Positions 39,617-49,297 of a stretch of 59,476 nucleotides of DNA are shown here, one piece after another (position 1 is the first letter of the stretch; every line of letters begins with the position of its first letter). The DNA lies in the NCBI RefSeq assembly GCF_020850895.1, contig NZ_JADZDS010000009.1:1-59476 (forward strand), given 5' to 3'. This DNA comes from Thermomonas sp. (GTDB lineage Bacteria; Pseudomonadota; Gammaproteobacteria; Xanthomonadales; Xanthomonadaceae). The notes under the pieces are model-generated. The model searched no databases. It saw only the letters and a program-made list of their open reading frames with translations, and had not been told where the DNA came from. The position numbers and the translations under genes are program-made.

Positions 39617-42511
39617 ATGGCGCTGGACTTCATCCGCATCCGCGGTGCACGGACGCACAACCTAAAGAACATCGACCTCGACCTGCCGCGTGACGCGCTG
39701 ATCGTGATCACCGGGCTGTCCGGGTCGGGCAAGTCGTCACTGGCATTCGACACCATCTACGCCGAGGGTCAGCGCCGTTACGTGGAATCGCTGTCAGCGT
39801 ATGCGCGGCAGTTCCTCAGTGTGATGGACAAGCCCGACGTCGACCACATCGAGGGATTGTCACCGGCGATTTCGATCGAACAGAAATCCACCAGCCACAA
39901 TCCACGCTCGACCGTCGGCACCATCACCGAAATCCATGACTACCTGCGCCTGCTGTACGCACGCGTGGGCACACCACATTGCCCGGACCACGGCTTCCCA
40001 CTGGAGGCGCAGACGGTCAGCCAGATGGTCGACCAAGTGCAGGAAATGGAGGCCGACCCGGTATTGGCAGAGCAACGCTGGATGCTGCTGTCGCCGGTGG
40101 TGCGCGATCGCAAGGGCGAGCACGTCCAGGTCATCGACCAGCTCCGTGCGCAGGGCTACACCCGCGTCCGCGTCGATGGCGTGATCCACGAGATCGACGC
40201 AGTGCCGCCGCTGGCGCTGCGGGTCAAGCACACCATCGAGGCGGTGATCGACCGATTCAAGCCACGCGCCGACCTGCGACAACGGCTCGCCGAATCATTC
40301 GAGACTGCGCTCAAGCTTGGCGGCGGCATCGCCATCGTGCAATCGATGGATGACGCCGGGCGGGCTCCGCTGCTGTTCTCGTCCCGCTACTCCTGTCCGA
40401 ACTGCGATTACTCGCTGCCGGAACTGGAGCCGCGGTTGTTCTCGTTCAATTCACCGATGGGCGCCTGCCCGACCTGCGACGGACTTGGCGTGTCCGAGTT
40501 CTTCGATCCCGACAAGGTGGTGGCACGTCCCGAACTGTCGCTGGCCGCTGGTGCCCTGCGCGGCTGGGATCGACGCAACGCCTATTACTTTTCGATGATC
40601 ACCTCGCTGGCACGGCATTATCTGTTCGACGTCGATGCCCCATGGCTGAACTTGCCGAGCCACATCCGCGACGTGCTCCTCAACGGCAGCGGCGAGGAAA
40701 CCATCAACCTGACCTATGTCAGCGAAAGCGGACGCAAGGTCCAGCGCCGACATGCCTTCGAAGGCATCCTGCCGAACCTCGAGCGGCGCTATCGGGAAAC
40801 CGAGAGCGCGGCGGTGCGGGAGGAGTTGGCGAAGTACATCAGCCAGCGCCCCTGCCCGGATTGCAGCGGCACCCGCCTCAACCGGCAGGCACGCAACGTA
40901 TACGTGGCCGGCCGGCCGTTACCGGAAATCGCAATCCTGCCGATCGGGAAGGCTCTGGTGTTCTTCGATGCATTGACGCTACCCGGCTGGCGCGGCGAGA
41001 TCGCCACTCGAATCGTCAAGGAAATCCGCGAGCGGCTGGGCTTCCTCGTCGACGTCGGGCTGGACTACCTGACCCTCGAGCGCAAGGCAGACTCCCTGTC
41101 CGGTGGCGAGGCGCAGCGCATCCGCCTCGCCAGCCAGATCGGCGCCGGATTGGTCGGTGTCACCTACGTGCTTGACGAGCCCAGCATTGGACTGCACCAG
41201 CGCGACAACGCGCGCCTGCTGGCTACGCTCACCCGGTTGCGCGATCTCGGCAACACGGTGCTGGTGGTGGAACACGACGAGGAAGCGATCCGGCTTGCCG
41301 ATTACATCGTCGACATCGGCCCGGGTGCCGGCATCCACGGTGGTGAAGTGGTCGCGCAGGGGTCGCTGGACAATGTGCTCTCCGCGCCGCGCTCGCTCAC
41401 CGGGCAATACCTGTCAGGGCGCAAGCAGATCGAAATCCCGGCACACCGGAACGTACCGAACCGCAAACGGATGCTTCACCTCAAGGGTGCCTGCGGGAAC
41501 AACCTGAAGGACGTGGACCTCGAAATCCCATCGGGATTGTTCACCTGCATTACCGGCGTCTCCGGGTCCGGGAAATCAACCCTGATCAACGACACTTTGT
41601 ACGCGCTCGCCGCCAACGAAATCAACGGCGCCTCGCACACGCCAGCACCCTGTTCCGACATCCTTGGACTGGACCTGTTCGACAAGGTCGTGGCGATCGA
41701 CCAGTCGCCGATCGGACGCACCCCGCGCAGCAACCCGGCCACCTACACCGGACTGTTCACGCCACTGCGCGAACTCTTTGCCCAGGCCCCCGAAGCGCGC
41801 GCGCGCGGTTATTCACCAGGGCGCTTCTCATTCAACGTTCGTGGTGGCCGCTGCGAGGCATGCCAGGGTGATGGCCTGATCAAGGTGGAGATGCACTTCC
41901 TGCCGGATGTTTACGTTCCATGCGATGTCTGCCAAGGCAGGCGTTACAACCGCGAGACACTGGAAATCCACTACAAGGGCCACAGCATCCACGACGTGCT
42001 GGAAATGACGGTGGAGGCAGCTCTCGACCTGTTCCAGCCAGTTCCCTCGATCGCACGCAAACTGGAAACCCTGATCGATGTCGGGCTGTCCTACGTCAAG
42101 CTCGGCCAAAGCGCGACCACCCTGTCCGGCGGCGAGGCGCAGCGGGTGAAGCTGTCCAAGGAACTTTCGCGGCGCGACACCGGTCGCACCCTGTACATCC
42201 TCGACGAGCCCACCACCGGGCTGCACTTCCACGACATCGAAGCACTCCTCGCGGTGCTGCATCGATTGCGTGACGATGGCAACACGGTCATCGTCATCGA
42301 ACATAATCTCGACGTCATCAAGACCGCGGACTGGATCGTCGATCTTGGACCCGAGGGCGGCAACGGTGGGGGCTCCATCGTTGTTGCCGGCACGCCGGAA
42401 ACCATCGCATCCCATCCCGGCTCGCACACCGGACATTTCCTCGCCCAACTGCTGCATGGGCGATCCAAGTCACCCGAACCCTCCAACCGCACCGTTACGG
42501 AGTCGGCATGA
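39617..42511 (+). CDS. uvrA: Excinuclease ABC subunit UvrA
   Basis: 964 residues, DNA damage recognition ATPase of nucleotide excision repair. Two ABC halves are complete: Walker A GLSGSGKS at 33-40 and GVSGSGKS near 650, and LSGGEAQR signatures in each. Zinc-finger cysteine pairs are seen in CPNC/CPTC and CEAC/CDVC. A short tail after the second ABC half is unconserved. The stop overlaps the ATG of the thioesterase gene as ATGA. Confidence 0.98.
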   Translation: MALDFIRIRGARTHNLKNIDLDLPRDALIVITGLSGSGKSSLAFDTIYAEGQRRYVESLSAYARQFLSVMDKPDVDHIEGLSPAISIEQKSTSHNPRSTVGTITEIHDYLRLLYARVGTPHCPDHGFPLEAQTVSQMVDQVQEMEADPVLAEQRWMLLSPVVRDRKGEHVQVIDQLRAQGYTRVRVDGVIHEIDAVPPLALRVKHTIEAVIDRFKPRADLRQRLAESFETALKLGGGIAIVQSMDDAGRAPLLFSSRYSCPNCDYSLPELEPRLFSFNSPMGACPTCDGLGVSEFFDPDKVVARPELSLAAGALRGWDRRNAYYFSMITSLARHYLFDVDAPWLNLPSHIRDVLLNGSGEETINLTYVSESGRKVQRRHAFEGILPNLERRYRETESAAVREELAKYISQRPCPDCSGTRLNRQARNVYVAGRPLPEIAILPIGKALVFFDALTLPGWRGEIATRIVKEIRERLGFLVDVGLDYLTLERKADSLSGGEAQRIRLASQIGAGLVGVTYVLDEPSIGLHQRDNARLLATLTRLRDLGNTVLVVEHDEEAIRLADYIVDIGPGAGIHGGEVVAQGSLDNVLSAPRSLTGQYLSGRKQIEIPAHRNVPNRKRMLHLKGACGNNLKDVDLEIPSGLFTCITGVSGSGKSTLINDTLYALAANEINGASHTPAPCSDILGLDLFDKVVAIDQSPIGRTPRSNPATYTGLFTPLRELFAQAPEARARGYSPGRFSFNVRGGRCEACQGDGLIKVEMHFLPDVYVPCDVCQGRRYNRETLEIHYKGHSIHDVLEMTVEAALDLFQPVPSIARKLETLIDVGLSYVKLGQSATTLSGGEAQRVKLSKELSRRDTGRTLYILDEPTTGLHFHDIEALLAVLHRLRDDGNTVIVIEHNLDVIKTADWIVDLGPEGGNGGGSIVVAGTPETIASHPGSHTGHFLAQLLHGRSKSPEPSNRTVTESA

Positions 42512-42927
42512 ACCAGGGCACCTCCAACACGTTCCGTTCCCGCATCGCACTGCGATGGAGCGACATGGACGCTTTCAACCATGTCAACAACGCCCGCTTC
42601 CTGACCTTCCTGGAACAGGCGCGGATCGAATGGTTCGAAACCATCGGGGAGGATTGGGTGACGGACTCCAGCGGGCCGGTGATCGCTTCGGCAACACTCA
42701 ACTTCAGGCGTTCCATCGGCTATCCGTCGCAGATCGACGTGGAGTTGTTCATCGAGAAACTCGGAACCAGCAGCATGGTGATCGGGCATCGCATCCTCGC
42801 CGAAGATGGCAGCCTGCACTGCGACGGCAACGTGGTCGCTGTCTGGATCGACCGTCACAGCGGTCGTCCCACGCCACTGCCCGGAAGCGTGCGCCGGGCA
42901 GCCGAACGACTGCAGGTCATTGCCTGA
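42508..42927 (+). CDS. Hotdog-fold acyl-CoA thioesterase (4HBT/YbgC type)
   Basis: 139 residues. The family motif [25 protein letters not shown] includes the catalytic Asp and is near residue 18. Such enzymes hydrolyse acyl-CoA or aryl-CoA thioesters in the cytoplasm; specificity is unknown. Translation is probably coupled to uvrA by the 4-base overlap, though the functions are unrelated. An enoyl-CoA isomerase gene follows 68 bases on, suggesting acyl-CoA metabolism. Confidence 0.85.
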   Translation: MNQGTSNTFRSRIALRWSDMDAFNHVNNARFLTFLEQARIEWFETIGEDWVTDSSGPVIASATLNFRRSIGYPSQIDVELFIEKLGTSSMVIGHRILAEDGSLHCDGNVVAVWIDRHSGRPTPLPGSVRRAAERLQVIA

Positions 42928-42995
42928 TCACCCGCCTGCCCGCACCCTGGCGTCGCATTCGCCACATCTGAAACCCATTTGCCCCGGATCTGCCC

Positions 42996-43754
42996 ATGTC
43001 CTTGGTCGAACGCTCCATCCACGGCGCCATCCAGCAACTGCGCATGGCGCGCGCACCGGTCAACGCACTTGACCCAGGGCTGTGTCAGGCAATCACCGAC
43101 GCACTGCGTTCGGCGGTCGCCGATGGCGCACGCGGCATCGTTCTGGCCGGGGGAGCCAAGGTGTTTTCCGCTGGATTGGACGTGCCCTACCTGCTGTCGC
43201 TGGAGGCGGACCGGAACGCCCTGCTGCAGGCTTGGGAGGCATTCTTCGAAACCGCCCGCACCTTGGCCGCCTGCCCGGTGCCGGTGATCGCGGCGATGGC
43301 CGGCCACGCGCCCGCCGGCGGCTGCGTGCTGGCCCTGTGCTGCGATTACCGGGTGCTGGCCGAAGGCCCGTTCCGGATCGGTCTGAATGAAACCCAGGTG
43401 GGCCTGGTGGCGCCGGAGGGCATCCAAGCCCTGCTGGCGCGCGTGGTCGGCCCACATCGGGCCGAGCGCCTGCTGGTGGCGGGGCACATGCCGGATGCAC
43501 AGGAGGCGCTGTCGATCGGCCTTGTTGACGAACTCGCGGCGGCTGAAGAGGTGGAGCGTCGTGCGCAGGCTTGGCTTGCGGCCCTCACCCAACTCCCACG
43601 CGAGCCGATGCTGCAGACCCGTGCAATTGCCCGACGCGACGTGGTCGCAGCGCTGGCGCCGGAACGCATCGACCTTGATCGCTTCGTCACCGCTTGGACC
43701 CATCCGGACACGCAAGCCGGGCTGCGGGCGATGCTGGCGCGGATCGGGAAGTAG
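42996..43754 (+). CDS. Delta3,delta2-enoyl-CoA isomerase-like crotonase (ECI1/DCI type)
   Basis: 252 residues. The crotonase fold is clear, but the position of the first hydratase Glu is occupied by Val in PAGGCVLALCCDYR, while the second Glu is kept in IGLNETQVGLVAP. This single-Glu arrangement and the NETQ motif match mitochondrial ECI1, which moves double bonds of unsaturated fatty acyl-CoAs so that they enter beta-oxidation. Hydratase activity is therefore unlikely. It follows a thioesterase gene in the same direction. I did not see a strong ribosome binding site. Confidence 0.8.
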   Translation: MSLVERSIHGAIQQLRMARAPVNALDPGLCQAITDALRSAVADGARGIVLAGGAKVFSAGLDVPYLLSLEADRNALLQAWEAFFETARTLAACPVPVIAAMAGHAPAGGCVLALCCDYRVLAEGPFRIGLNETQVGLVAPEGIQALLARVVGPHRAERLLVAGHMPDAQEALSIGLVDELAAAEEVERRAQAWLAALTQLPREPMLQTRAIARRDVVAALAPERIDLDRFVTAWTHPDTQAGLRAMLARIGK

Positions 43755-43888
43755 GATCGCACCGAGGCCGAAGGCCGAGGGACGCAAGCTTGCGGAAACG
43801 CCACGACGGCCTTCCTCGCTGCCGATGCCAACCCGGTGCCCCGACGCGTGATCCCGGCGCCGGCACGCGTCTGGTCACGCCAGTCTGA

Positions 43889-44302
43889 TCACGCACGCCT
43901 GCTGCGCATCGCACGGGTATGCGCAAGCGTCGGATCGTCAGCCAGCGCCCGGTAGCGCGCCGTATCGACCGAGACCAAAGCCACCTGGCCTCGCTCATCG
44001 AAATGCAAGCCCCAGCCGTGGGTCTTCGCGAGCGGCGACGTGCGCATGCACGCCATCGGCTTGGAAAAGAAATCCTCGCGCAGCCGCACACCGCTGGCCG
44101 CCAATTGCCCTGCCGAGATGCCCGCTCGACTGGCATGCACGTGAAACTGCACGTCCTCTTGGGTGTGTGCATACGGCGCCTGCGAAATCAGCGCGTATTC
44201 CAGCTCAGCCACCGTGGGTTTACCCGCGCGCGGTTTCGGCGGCACGCCTTGCGTGGCTTTGCAGTCGGCGGCAACCTCGATGAAGGTGTTGAAATAATTC
44301 AT
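43889..44302 (-). CDS. DUF6157-like conserved protein
   Basis: 137 residues of unknown function. The N-terminus MNYFNTFIEVAADC, then PTVAELEYALISQAPYAHTQEDVQF, resembles proteins grouped as DUF6157. It is soluble and has no signal peptide. It follows the ArsC-like gene by 36 bases on the same strand and may be the last gene of the nudix-sulfurtransferase-arsC run. Confidence 0.7.
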   Translation of the reverse strand: MNYFNTFIEVAADCKATQGVPPKPRAGKPTVAELEYALISQAPYAHTQEDVQFHVHASRAGISAGQLAASGVRLREDFFSKPMACMRTSPLAKTHGWGLHFDERGQVALVSVDTARYRALADDPTLAHTRAMRSRRA

Positions 44303-44338
44303 CGTCGCCCCACCTGCGGCGAACCACTGCGCTACGCG

Positions 44339-44698
44339 TCAGAGCAGCTCCAGCACCGTCTCCGGCGGCCGGCACAGGCGCACGCCCTTGGCGGTGAACA
44401 CGAACGGCCGGTTGATCAGGATGGGCGTTGCCACCATCGCATCCAGCAAGGCATCGTCACTCAGCGCAGGATCATCCAGCCCCTGCTCCGCGTAGGCAGG
44501 CTCCTTGCTGCGAAGCGCATCGCGCACGCGCAAGCCAGCAGCGGCGATGGCCTGCCGCAGGCGCGCCTTGTCGGGCGGGTTGTTGATGTAATCGACGACC
44601 TCCGGCTCGATGCCGGCCTGGCGGATGAGATCCAAGGCCCCGCGCGAATTGCCGCAGGTGGTGCGATGCCAGATCTCGACGCGCTGCTGTTTCGGCAT
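44339..44698 (-). CDS. ArsC/YfgD-family arsenate reductase-like protein
   Basis: 119 residues, glutaredoxin-coupled ArsC family with a thioredoxin fold. The catalytic Cys15 is in TTCGNSRGAL, and the later RPFVF segment carries the conserved Arg near residue 96. Many chromosomal members of this family are YfgD/SPX-like with weak or no arsenate activity, and no ars genes are nearby. It starts 3 bases after the sulfurtransferase stop. Confidence 0.85.
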   Translation of the reverse strand: MPKQQRVEIWHRTTCGNSRGALDLIRQAGIEPEVVDYINNPPDKARLRQAIAAAGLRVRDALRSKEPAYAEQGLDDPALSDDALLDAMVATPILINRPFVFTAKGVRLCRPPETVLELL

Positions 44699-44701
44699 CC
44701 G

Positions 44702-45553
44702 TCAACTCCCCGTCACCACCGGGCGGGTCGGATCCGAAATCCAACCGCTCCAGGAGCCGGCGTACAACTTCGCGCCCTTCAAACCAGCGCGCTCCATCGC
44801 CAGCAGGTTGTGGCAAGCCGTGACTCCCGATCCGCACATCACCACCACTTCCGAAGGTGCAAGGCCGCCCAACAACTCGCGATACTCGGCCGCAAGACGG
44901 ACCGGGGATTTGAAACGACCGTTTTCAAGGTTCATTGCATACGGACGGTTGATGGCGCCCGGAACGTGGCCGGCAATTCGATCCAACGGCTCCTCCTGAC
45001 CGCGGAAGCGTTCCGGTGCCCGCGCATCGATCAGCAATCCGCCCAAGGCGAGATGCGCCGCCACGGCATCGGCATCGACCAAGCGACTGGCATCGAAGCT
45101 GCCACTGATGAACGATGCACCTGGGATCTGCTGCATCGAGGTGGACACCGGCAAGCCCAGTGAGGTCCAGCGCGTCCAGCCGCCGTCGAGCAGCGCAACT
45201 TTCTCGTGTCCCATCACCATAAGCATGAACCACAGCCGGGAAGCGATGGCCCCATCCCCGCCGTCATACACGATGACTTGAGTGGTCGGCGTCACGCCCC
45301 AGCGACGCAGGCGGTCCAGGAATGGCCGAATCGTCGGCCACGGGTGCCGTCCCTGCCCGGCCAAGCCGATTTCGGACAGGTCCCTCTCCAAATGCGCATA
45401 CACCGCACCCGGAACCCGCGAGCGCAGCCATTCCTGCTCGCCCTGCTTGGGATCGAGCAGCGAAAAACGGCAATCGACGATCACGAGGTCGCGGCGCTCC
45501 AGCGCCATCGCCAGGACCTCTGGCTGCACCAATGTCGTCCATCCTGCCATCAC
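44702..45553 (-). CDS. sseA: 3-mercaptopyruvate/thiosulfate sulfurtransferase SseA-like
   Basis: 283 residues with two rhodanese domains. The active-site loop in the C-terminal domain is CGSGVTA, the form of 3-mercaptopyruvate sulfurtransferases rather than the CRKGVT of rhodaneses. It moves sulfur to cyanide or thiols. The ATG overlaps the nudix stop as ATGA and the ArsC-like gene follows after 3 bases, so the three are one operon. Confidence 0.88.
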   Translation of the reverse strand: MMAGWTTLVQPEVLAMALERRDLVIVDCRFSLLDPKQGEQEWLRSRVPGAVYAHLERDLSEIGLAGQGRHPWPTIRPFLDRLRRWGVTPTTQVIVYDGGDGAIASRLWFMLMVMGHEKVALLDGGWTRWTSLGLPVSTSMQQIPGASFISGSFDASRLVDADAVAAHLALGGLLIDARAPERFRGQEEPLDRIAGHVPGAINRPYAMNLENGRFKSPVRLAAEYRELLGGLAPSEVVVMCGSGVTACHNLLAMERAGLKGAKLYAGSWSGWISDPTRPVVTGS

Positions 45554-46176
45554 GTCCCTCCTTGCTCCACGCCCGCAAGCCGCTCGCGCAGGTTGTACAG
45601 GATCGACGCAGTCGCACCCCAGATCCGGTGTGCAGCATACCGGTATTGCAGCACATGGCGGGCACGCCCGCCAAAGTTGATCTCAATCCGTTCGAGACAC
45701 GCCGGATCAAGCAGATACTCCAGCGGCACTTCGAACACGTCGGCCACCTCGTCCGGGTTCGCCCGCGCAACGAAATCAGCGCGAATCAAGGCGAGAACGG
45801 GCAAGACCTGGAATCCTGTAATGGTCAGGTAGGGATCGAGGTAACCCAGCACCCGCACCTGCCCGGACTGCAGGCCGATTTCTTCGTTCGCTTCGCGCAA
45901 TGCCGCAGCAACCGGACTCGCATCCGAACTCTCGATGCGCCCGCCGGGAAAACTGACCTGGCCCGCGTGATGGCGCAATTGTTCGGTGCGCCGCGTCAAC
46001 AGGACGCTGGAACCCGCAGGACGCGCGATGACGCCGACCAGGACCGCAGCCGGCCGCGGGTCCGCGTCCAGCGCGAGCCCCTCCAGGTCCCCCAGGTTCC
46101 ATGGTGGAGAGGCCGGAGGGGTTTCGGGAGGGTAGACGGCTTGCCGCAGGCATCCTGCAAGCCGTTCTGGCCCCAT
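45550..46176 (-). CDS. Nudix CoA pyrophosphatase NudL-like
   Basis: 208 residues. The family signature LLTRRTEQLRHHAGQVSFPGG precedes the nudix box, whose core is ALREANEEIGL. This combination marks CoA and acyl-CoA pyrophosphohydrolases. An Asp takes the place of the first box Glu, as in relatives. I prefer the ATG at 46176 over a TTG 5 codons earlier; neither has a strong ribosome binding site. First gene of the sseA-arsC run. Confidence 0.88.
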   Translation of the reverse strand: MGPERLAGCLRQAVYPPETPPASPPWNLGDLEGLALDADPRPAAVLVGVIARPAGSSVLLTRRTEQLRHHAGQVSFPGGRIESSDASPVAAALREANEEIGLQSGQVRVLGYLDPYLTITGFQVLPVLALIRADFVARANPDEVADVFEVPLEYLLDPACLERIEINFGGRARHVLQYRYAAHRIWGATASILYNLRERLAGVEQGGT

Positions 46177-46325
46177 CACGCCAGCGTCCAATCAACCGGT
46201 CTCCCCATGCAATTCGACACTCTCGGCCAATCTCGGAAACACGATGCGCCGGCACGAGTCCGGCGCATCGATGCCACAGTGCGGGCGGCGTGACGAATCT
46301 CCACGCCTGCCAGTTGACAGGCTCG

Positions 46326-47069
46326 TTACTTCACGGAACCCAATTCAACCTGCATCACGATCGCCTGCTGTGCGAACTGGGAATTCTGACCCGAACCCAG
46401 ACCACCGCCCGGCGGAATGACAACTTCCCAGACCGCACCCTGCTGCATCAGTGGGAGGGTGTCGCGGATTGCCGGGATTGGTGCCTGTGAAACCTTGAAC
46501 GGCGGCGGCGTCTGCACCCCGCTGAGTGCCACGCCCACCGCGCCGAGGAAACTGCGGAAAGCGATCTGTACCTCGCTGTTGGCAGTCGGCTTGGCACCGG
46601 TACCGGGCCTGACGATCCGGTACATGATGCCGCTGGGCATGGTGACCACGCCCTGCTGGGACTTGTACTGGGTGATGAACGCGGCGGACTGCGCCTTGTT
46701 GTCATCCAGTGCCTTGCGGAAGGCCGCCTGCGCCTTGGCTTCCATCCTCTGCTGGTAGCCGCCGAAGGCGGTACGCAGTTGGTCGTCGGTGTAAGCCGGC
46801 TGCTTGTTGCCGAACGCATCCTGTAGGCCACGCACGACAGTGGCGATATCGATCGGCTCGCCTCCGGAGCGCAATTCCTGACCGAGGTTCCAGCCCAGTG
46901 CATAGCTGGCATGGGTCTTGTCGACCACCGGCAGGGCCGGGGCGGCGGGTGCCGTTGCTGCCGGACGCGCGGCAGGAGCAGCTGCCGGGGCAGTCTGGGC
47001 TTGCGCAGTGGCGACACCAGCATTCAAAAGCAGGGCCGCCACGCTGGCAGCAATCACATGAAGCTTCAT
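46326..47069 (-). CDS. Exported Mip/FkpA-like protein with degenerate FKBP domain
   Basis: 247 residues. A signal peptide ends near ATAQAQ, then an Ala/Pro linker. Residues 50-125 match the helical FKBP dimerisation domain (SYALGWNLGQELR). The FKBP domain from about 140 lacks most binding-pocket residues: the usual VHY tract reads IAF, the Asp of FDSS is absent and the VIPGW tract reads IPAIRD. It is probably a periplasmic chaperone with little or no proline isomerase activity. The ATG at 47069 has GAGG 7 bases upstream; an ATG four codons earlier is less well placed. Confidence 0.85.
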   Translation of the reverse strand: MKLHVIAASVAALLLNAGVATAQAQTAPAAAPAARPAATAPAAPALPVVDKTHASYALGWNLGQELRSGGEPIDIATVVRGLQDAFGNKQPAYTDDQLRTAFGGYQQRMEAKAQAAFRKALDDNKAQSAAFITQYKSQQGVVTMPSGIMYRIVRPGTGAKPTANSEVQIAFRSFLGAVGVALSGVQTPPPFKVSQAPIPAIRDTLPLMQQGAVWEVVIPPGGGLGSGQNSQFAQQAIVMQVELGSVK

Positions 47070-47289
47070 CCAGAACCTCATTCGCTAGGGAAAGGACCGC
47101 GATCGCGGCCCGGAAGGGGGAAAACCGGCCGAGGCCGGGGAGAATTGCCGGTAGCAGGCGGCAAGCCGCCAACGGGACACGCTAGGATAACCGCCACAGC
47201 CCTTAACGGCTACTGAGGCTCCTCTGCGACAAGCGACGGCAGGGGACGTTCCTTCATTCACGCAATTTCCTGGACTGCTTGGACCGCCC

Positions 47290-48072
47290 ATGACCGACAA
47301 CCTGCTACTCATCGACACCGCCGCGGGCATCCGCACCATCCGTATCAACCGCCCGGACAAGCTGAACGCGCTCAACGCCGACACGCTGGATGCGCTGGAT
47401 GCCGCGTTCGCGGCAGCCGACCACGACCCCGAGGTGCGCGTGGTGGTGCTGACCGGTGCCGGCCCCAAGGTCTTCGTGGCCGGTGCCGACATCAGCGAGA
47501 TGAACACCCTGACCCCGGTGCAGGGCCGCGATTTCTCGCTGCGCGGCACCCGCATGATGCGGCGGGTGGAGACGCTGTCCAAACCGGTCATCGCCATGGT
47601 CAACGGCTTTGCGCTGGGCGGCGGACTGGAACTGGCGATGTGCTGCCATCTGCGGATCGCCGCCGATACCGCCAAGGTCGGCCAACCGGAAATCAACCTC
47701 GGCCTGATCCCGGGCTTCGGCGGCAGCCAGCGCCTGCTGCGGCTGTGTGGGCGAGCGGCGACGCTGGAACTGTGCCTGACCGGCGCGCCGATCAATGCCG
47801 AGCGTGCCCTGCAGCTGGGCATCGTCAATCGCGTGGTCCCCGTAGCCGAACTTGAATCTGCGGTGATGCAGTTGGCTGGCCAATTGGCCAAGGCCGCACC
47901 GTTGGCGCTACGCGGGATGTTGGACTGCGTGAACATCGGCGGCGAATGCGGGATCGAGGAAGGGTTGGAATACGAGTCCGCGCAATTCGGCCTGATGTTC
48001 GCCACCGAGGACATGCGCGAAGGCACGTCGGCGTTTCTGGAAAAGCGCACACCGACATTTGCCGGCAAGTAA
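47290..48072 (+). CDS. Enoyl-CoA hydratase (crotonase)
   Basis: 260 residues. Both catalytic Glu motifs are present, FALGGGLELAMCC and GQPEINLGLIPGFGG, so it should hydrate trans-2-enoyl-CoA in beta-oxidation or a related route. The oxyanion hole motif is FVAGADISEM. The substrate range cannot be told. It is divergent from the FKBP-like gene, with 220 bases between starts in which I see no strong promoter. Confidence 0.92.
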   Translation: MTDNLLLIDTAAGIRTIRINRPDKLNALNADTLDALDAAFAAADHDPEVRVVVLTGAGPKVFVAGADISEMNTLTPVQGRDFSLRGTRMMRRVETLSKPVIAMVNGFALGGGLELAMCCHLRIAADTAKVGQPEINLGLIPGFGGSQRLLRLCGRAATLELCLTGAPINAERALQLGIVNRVVPVAELESAVMQLAGQLAKAAPLALRGMLDCVNIGGECGIEEGLEYESAQFGLMFATEDMREGTSAFLEKRTPTFAGK

Positions 48073-48082
48073 ACATCGCCAC

Positions 48083-48116
48083 GCCACCCCTGTCAGTCCC
48101 GCGGATGCGGGGTGGC
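48083..48116 (+). terminator. Hairpin after the crotonase gene
   Basis: GCCACCCC / GGGGTGGC, an 8-bp stem enclosing a smaller CCCGCGG region, 11 bases after the stop. No T-run, so termination is uncertain. Confidence 0.45.
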
Positions 48117-48138
48117 TTCCCGCACGGTGGAGCGATGC

Positions 48139-48155
48139 GCGGGCAGAATGCCCGC
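48139..48155. other. Short perfect hairpin before the Cys-rich gene
   Basis: GCGGGCA, a GAA loop and TGCCCGC, 7 bp, 23 bases before the ATG at 48179. Possible leader structure or REP-like fragment. Confidence 0.4.
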
Positions 48156-48178
48156 CGTTGCGTCCATGACGAGTCCCC

Positions 48179-48553
48179 ATGCACTCCTGCTGCCCCACCT
48201 GCCCCTGCGCATCGAACCATCCCGCACACGCGGTGCTGATCGCGCTGGGCGAAGATGACCTCGATGCGGCGCTGGCGCTGGGCTTGCTGGATGCGCAGCC
48301 GTGTCCGGGCTGCGCCGCCGCGTGCAACGCTGCCTTGGTCGCCATGCGTGAGGCCCGCCGCTTCGCACTGGCCGCACGCGGACGCCACCGCGCGCGTGCT
48401 GCACGGCTGGGGCGCATCCAGCGCGAACGCGACGCAGCGCGGAGCCCCCGCCAAGTGCCCGACGCCACGTCCACGCCGACGCCCGCATTGCCAAGTGTCG
48501 CCGCCGAGGCCCTGGCCCGCGCATTGGCCAAGGCCAAGGCCCGGCATTCATGA
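48179..48553 (+). CDS. Cys-rich conserved small protein preceding nth
   Basis: 124 residues, unknown function. The N-terminal third has seven cysteines in pairs (CCPTCPC near residues 4-10, CPGCAAAC near 42-49), which could bind a metal or iron-sulfur cluster. The rest is Ala/Arg-rich helix. The stop overlaps the nth ATG by 4 bases, so it is co-translated with an iron-sulfur DNA repair enzyme. I have no function to offer, and the high Ala/Arg content keeps confidence moderate. Confidence 0.65.
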   Translation: MHSCCPTCPCASNHPAHAVLIALGEDDLDAALALGLLDAQPCPGCAAACNAALVAMREARRFALAARGRHRARAARLGRIQRERDAARSPRQVPDATSTPTPALPSVAAEALARALAKAKARHS

Positions 48554-49269
48554 GCCCGTCCCGCAGTCTACGCGCCGCACGCGGCAGCAAGCTCGCGCGG
48601 CAGGATATCGCCGAACTGTTCACGCGCCTGCGTGAAGGCAATCCGCATCCAACCACCGAACTGGAATACACCACCCCCTTCGAATTGCTGGTGGCGGTGG
48701 TGCTCTCGGCACAGGCCACCGACGTCGGCGTCAACAAGGCCAGCCGCAGGTTGTTTCCGCGAGCAAACACCCCTGCCGCGATCCTGGCGCTGGGCGAAGA
48801 CGGCTTGAAGGGCTACATCAATACCATTGGCTTGTACAACGCCAAGGCCGCCCACGTGATTGCGCTCTGCCGGCAGTTGCTTGAGCGACACGATGGCGAC
48901 GTGCCGCGCAGCCGCGAAGCCCTCGAAGCTCTGCCAGGCGTGGGCCGCAAGACCGCCAACGTGGTGCTCAATACGGCGTTCGGTGAACCCACCATCGCGG
49001 TGGACACGCATATCTTCCGAGTCGCCAACCGCACCGGGCTTGCCCCCGGCAAGAACGTGCGCACGGTCGAGGACAAGCTGGTGAAACTGGTGCCGTCCGA
49101 ATTCGCGCGCGACGCCCACCACTGGCTGATCCTGCATGGCCGCTATGTCTGCAAGGCGCGCAAGCCGGACTGCGCCCATTGCCTGCTGAACAGCCTGTGC
49201 AAATGGTCGGCCAAAACCCCAGTCAACACGGCTGACAGTGGGTTCGCCCTTCCGTCAGGGCTGCGCTGA
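48550..49269 (+). CDS. nth: Endonuclease III
   Basis: 239 residues, DNA glycosylase/AP lyase for oxidised pyrimidines. The helix-hairpin-helix LPGVGRKTANVV contains catalytic Lys134 and the Asp is Asp152 in VDTHIFRV. The iron-sulfur cluster cysteines are Cys201, Cys208, Cys211 and Cys217 (C-x6-C-x2-C-x5-C). It is longer than E. coli Nth by a short N-terminal extension and about 15 extra residues at the C-terminus. The stop codon lies inside the stem of a long hairpin. Confidence 0.97.
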   Translation: MSPSRSLRAARGSKLARQDIAELFTRLREGNPHPTTELEYTTPFELLVAVVLSAQATDVGVNKASRRLFPRANTPAAILALGEDGLKGYINTIGLYNAKAAHVIALCRQLLERHDGDVPRSREALEALPGVGRKTANVVLNTAFGEPTIAVDTHIFRVANRTGLAPGKNVRTVEDKLVKLVPSEFARDAHHWLILHGRYVCKARKPDCAHCLLNSLCKWSAKTPVNTADSGFALPSGLR

Positions 49270-49296
49270 ACAAGTCCATCCTGGACTTGTCAGCGC
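49263..49296 (+). terminator. Long hairpin at the nth stop codon
   Basis: GCGCTG (bulged A) ACAAGTCCA, a TCC loop, TGGACTTGT CAGCGC: 15 base pairs with one bulge. The nth TGA is inside the 5' arm. No T-run; it is likely a 3' end structure and is followed at once by repeat copy B. Confidence 0.55.
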
Positions 49297-49297
49297 A

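Noticed and set aside
43755-43888. Possible small gene between the isomerase and the DUF6157-like gene
   Set aside because: Only frames without start signals; the region contains a short GGCC-GAA-GGCC repeat and nothing else I can support.
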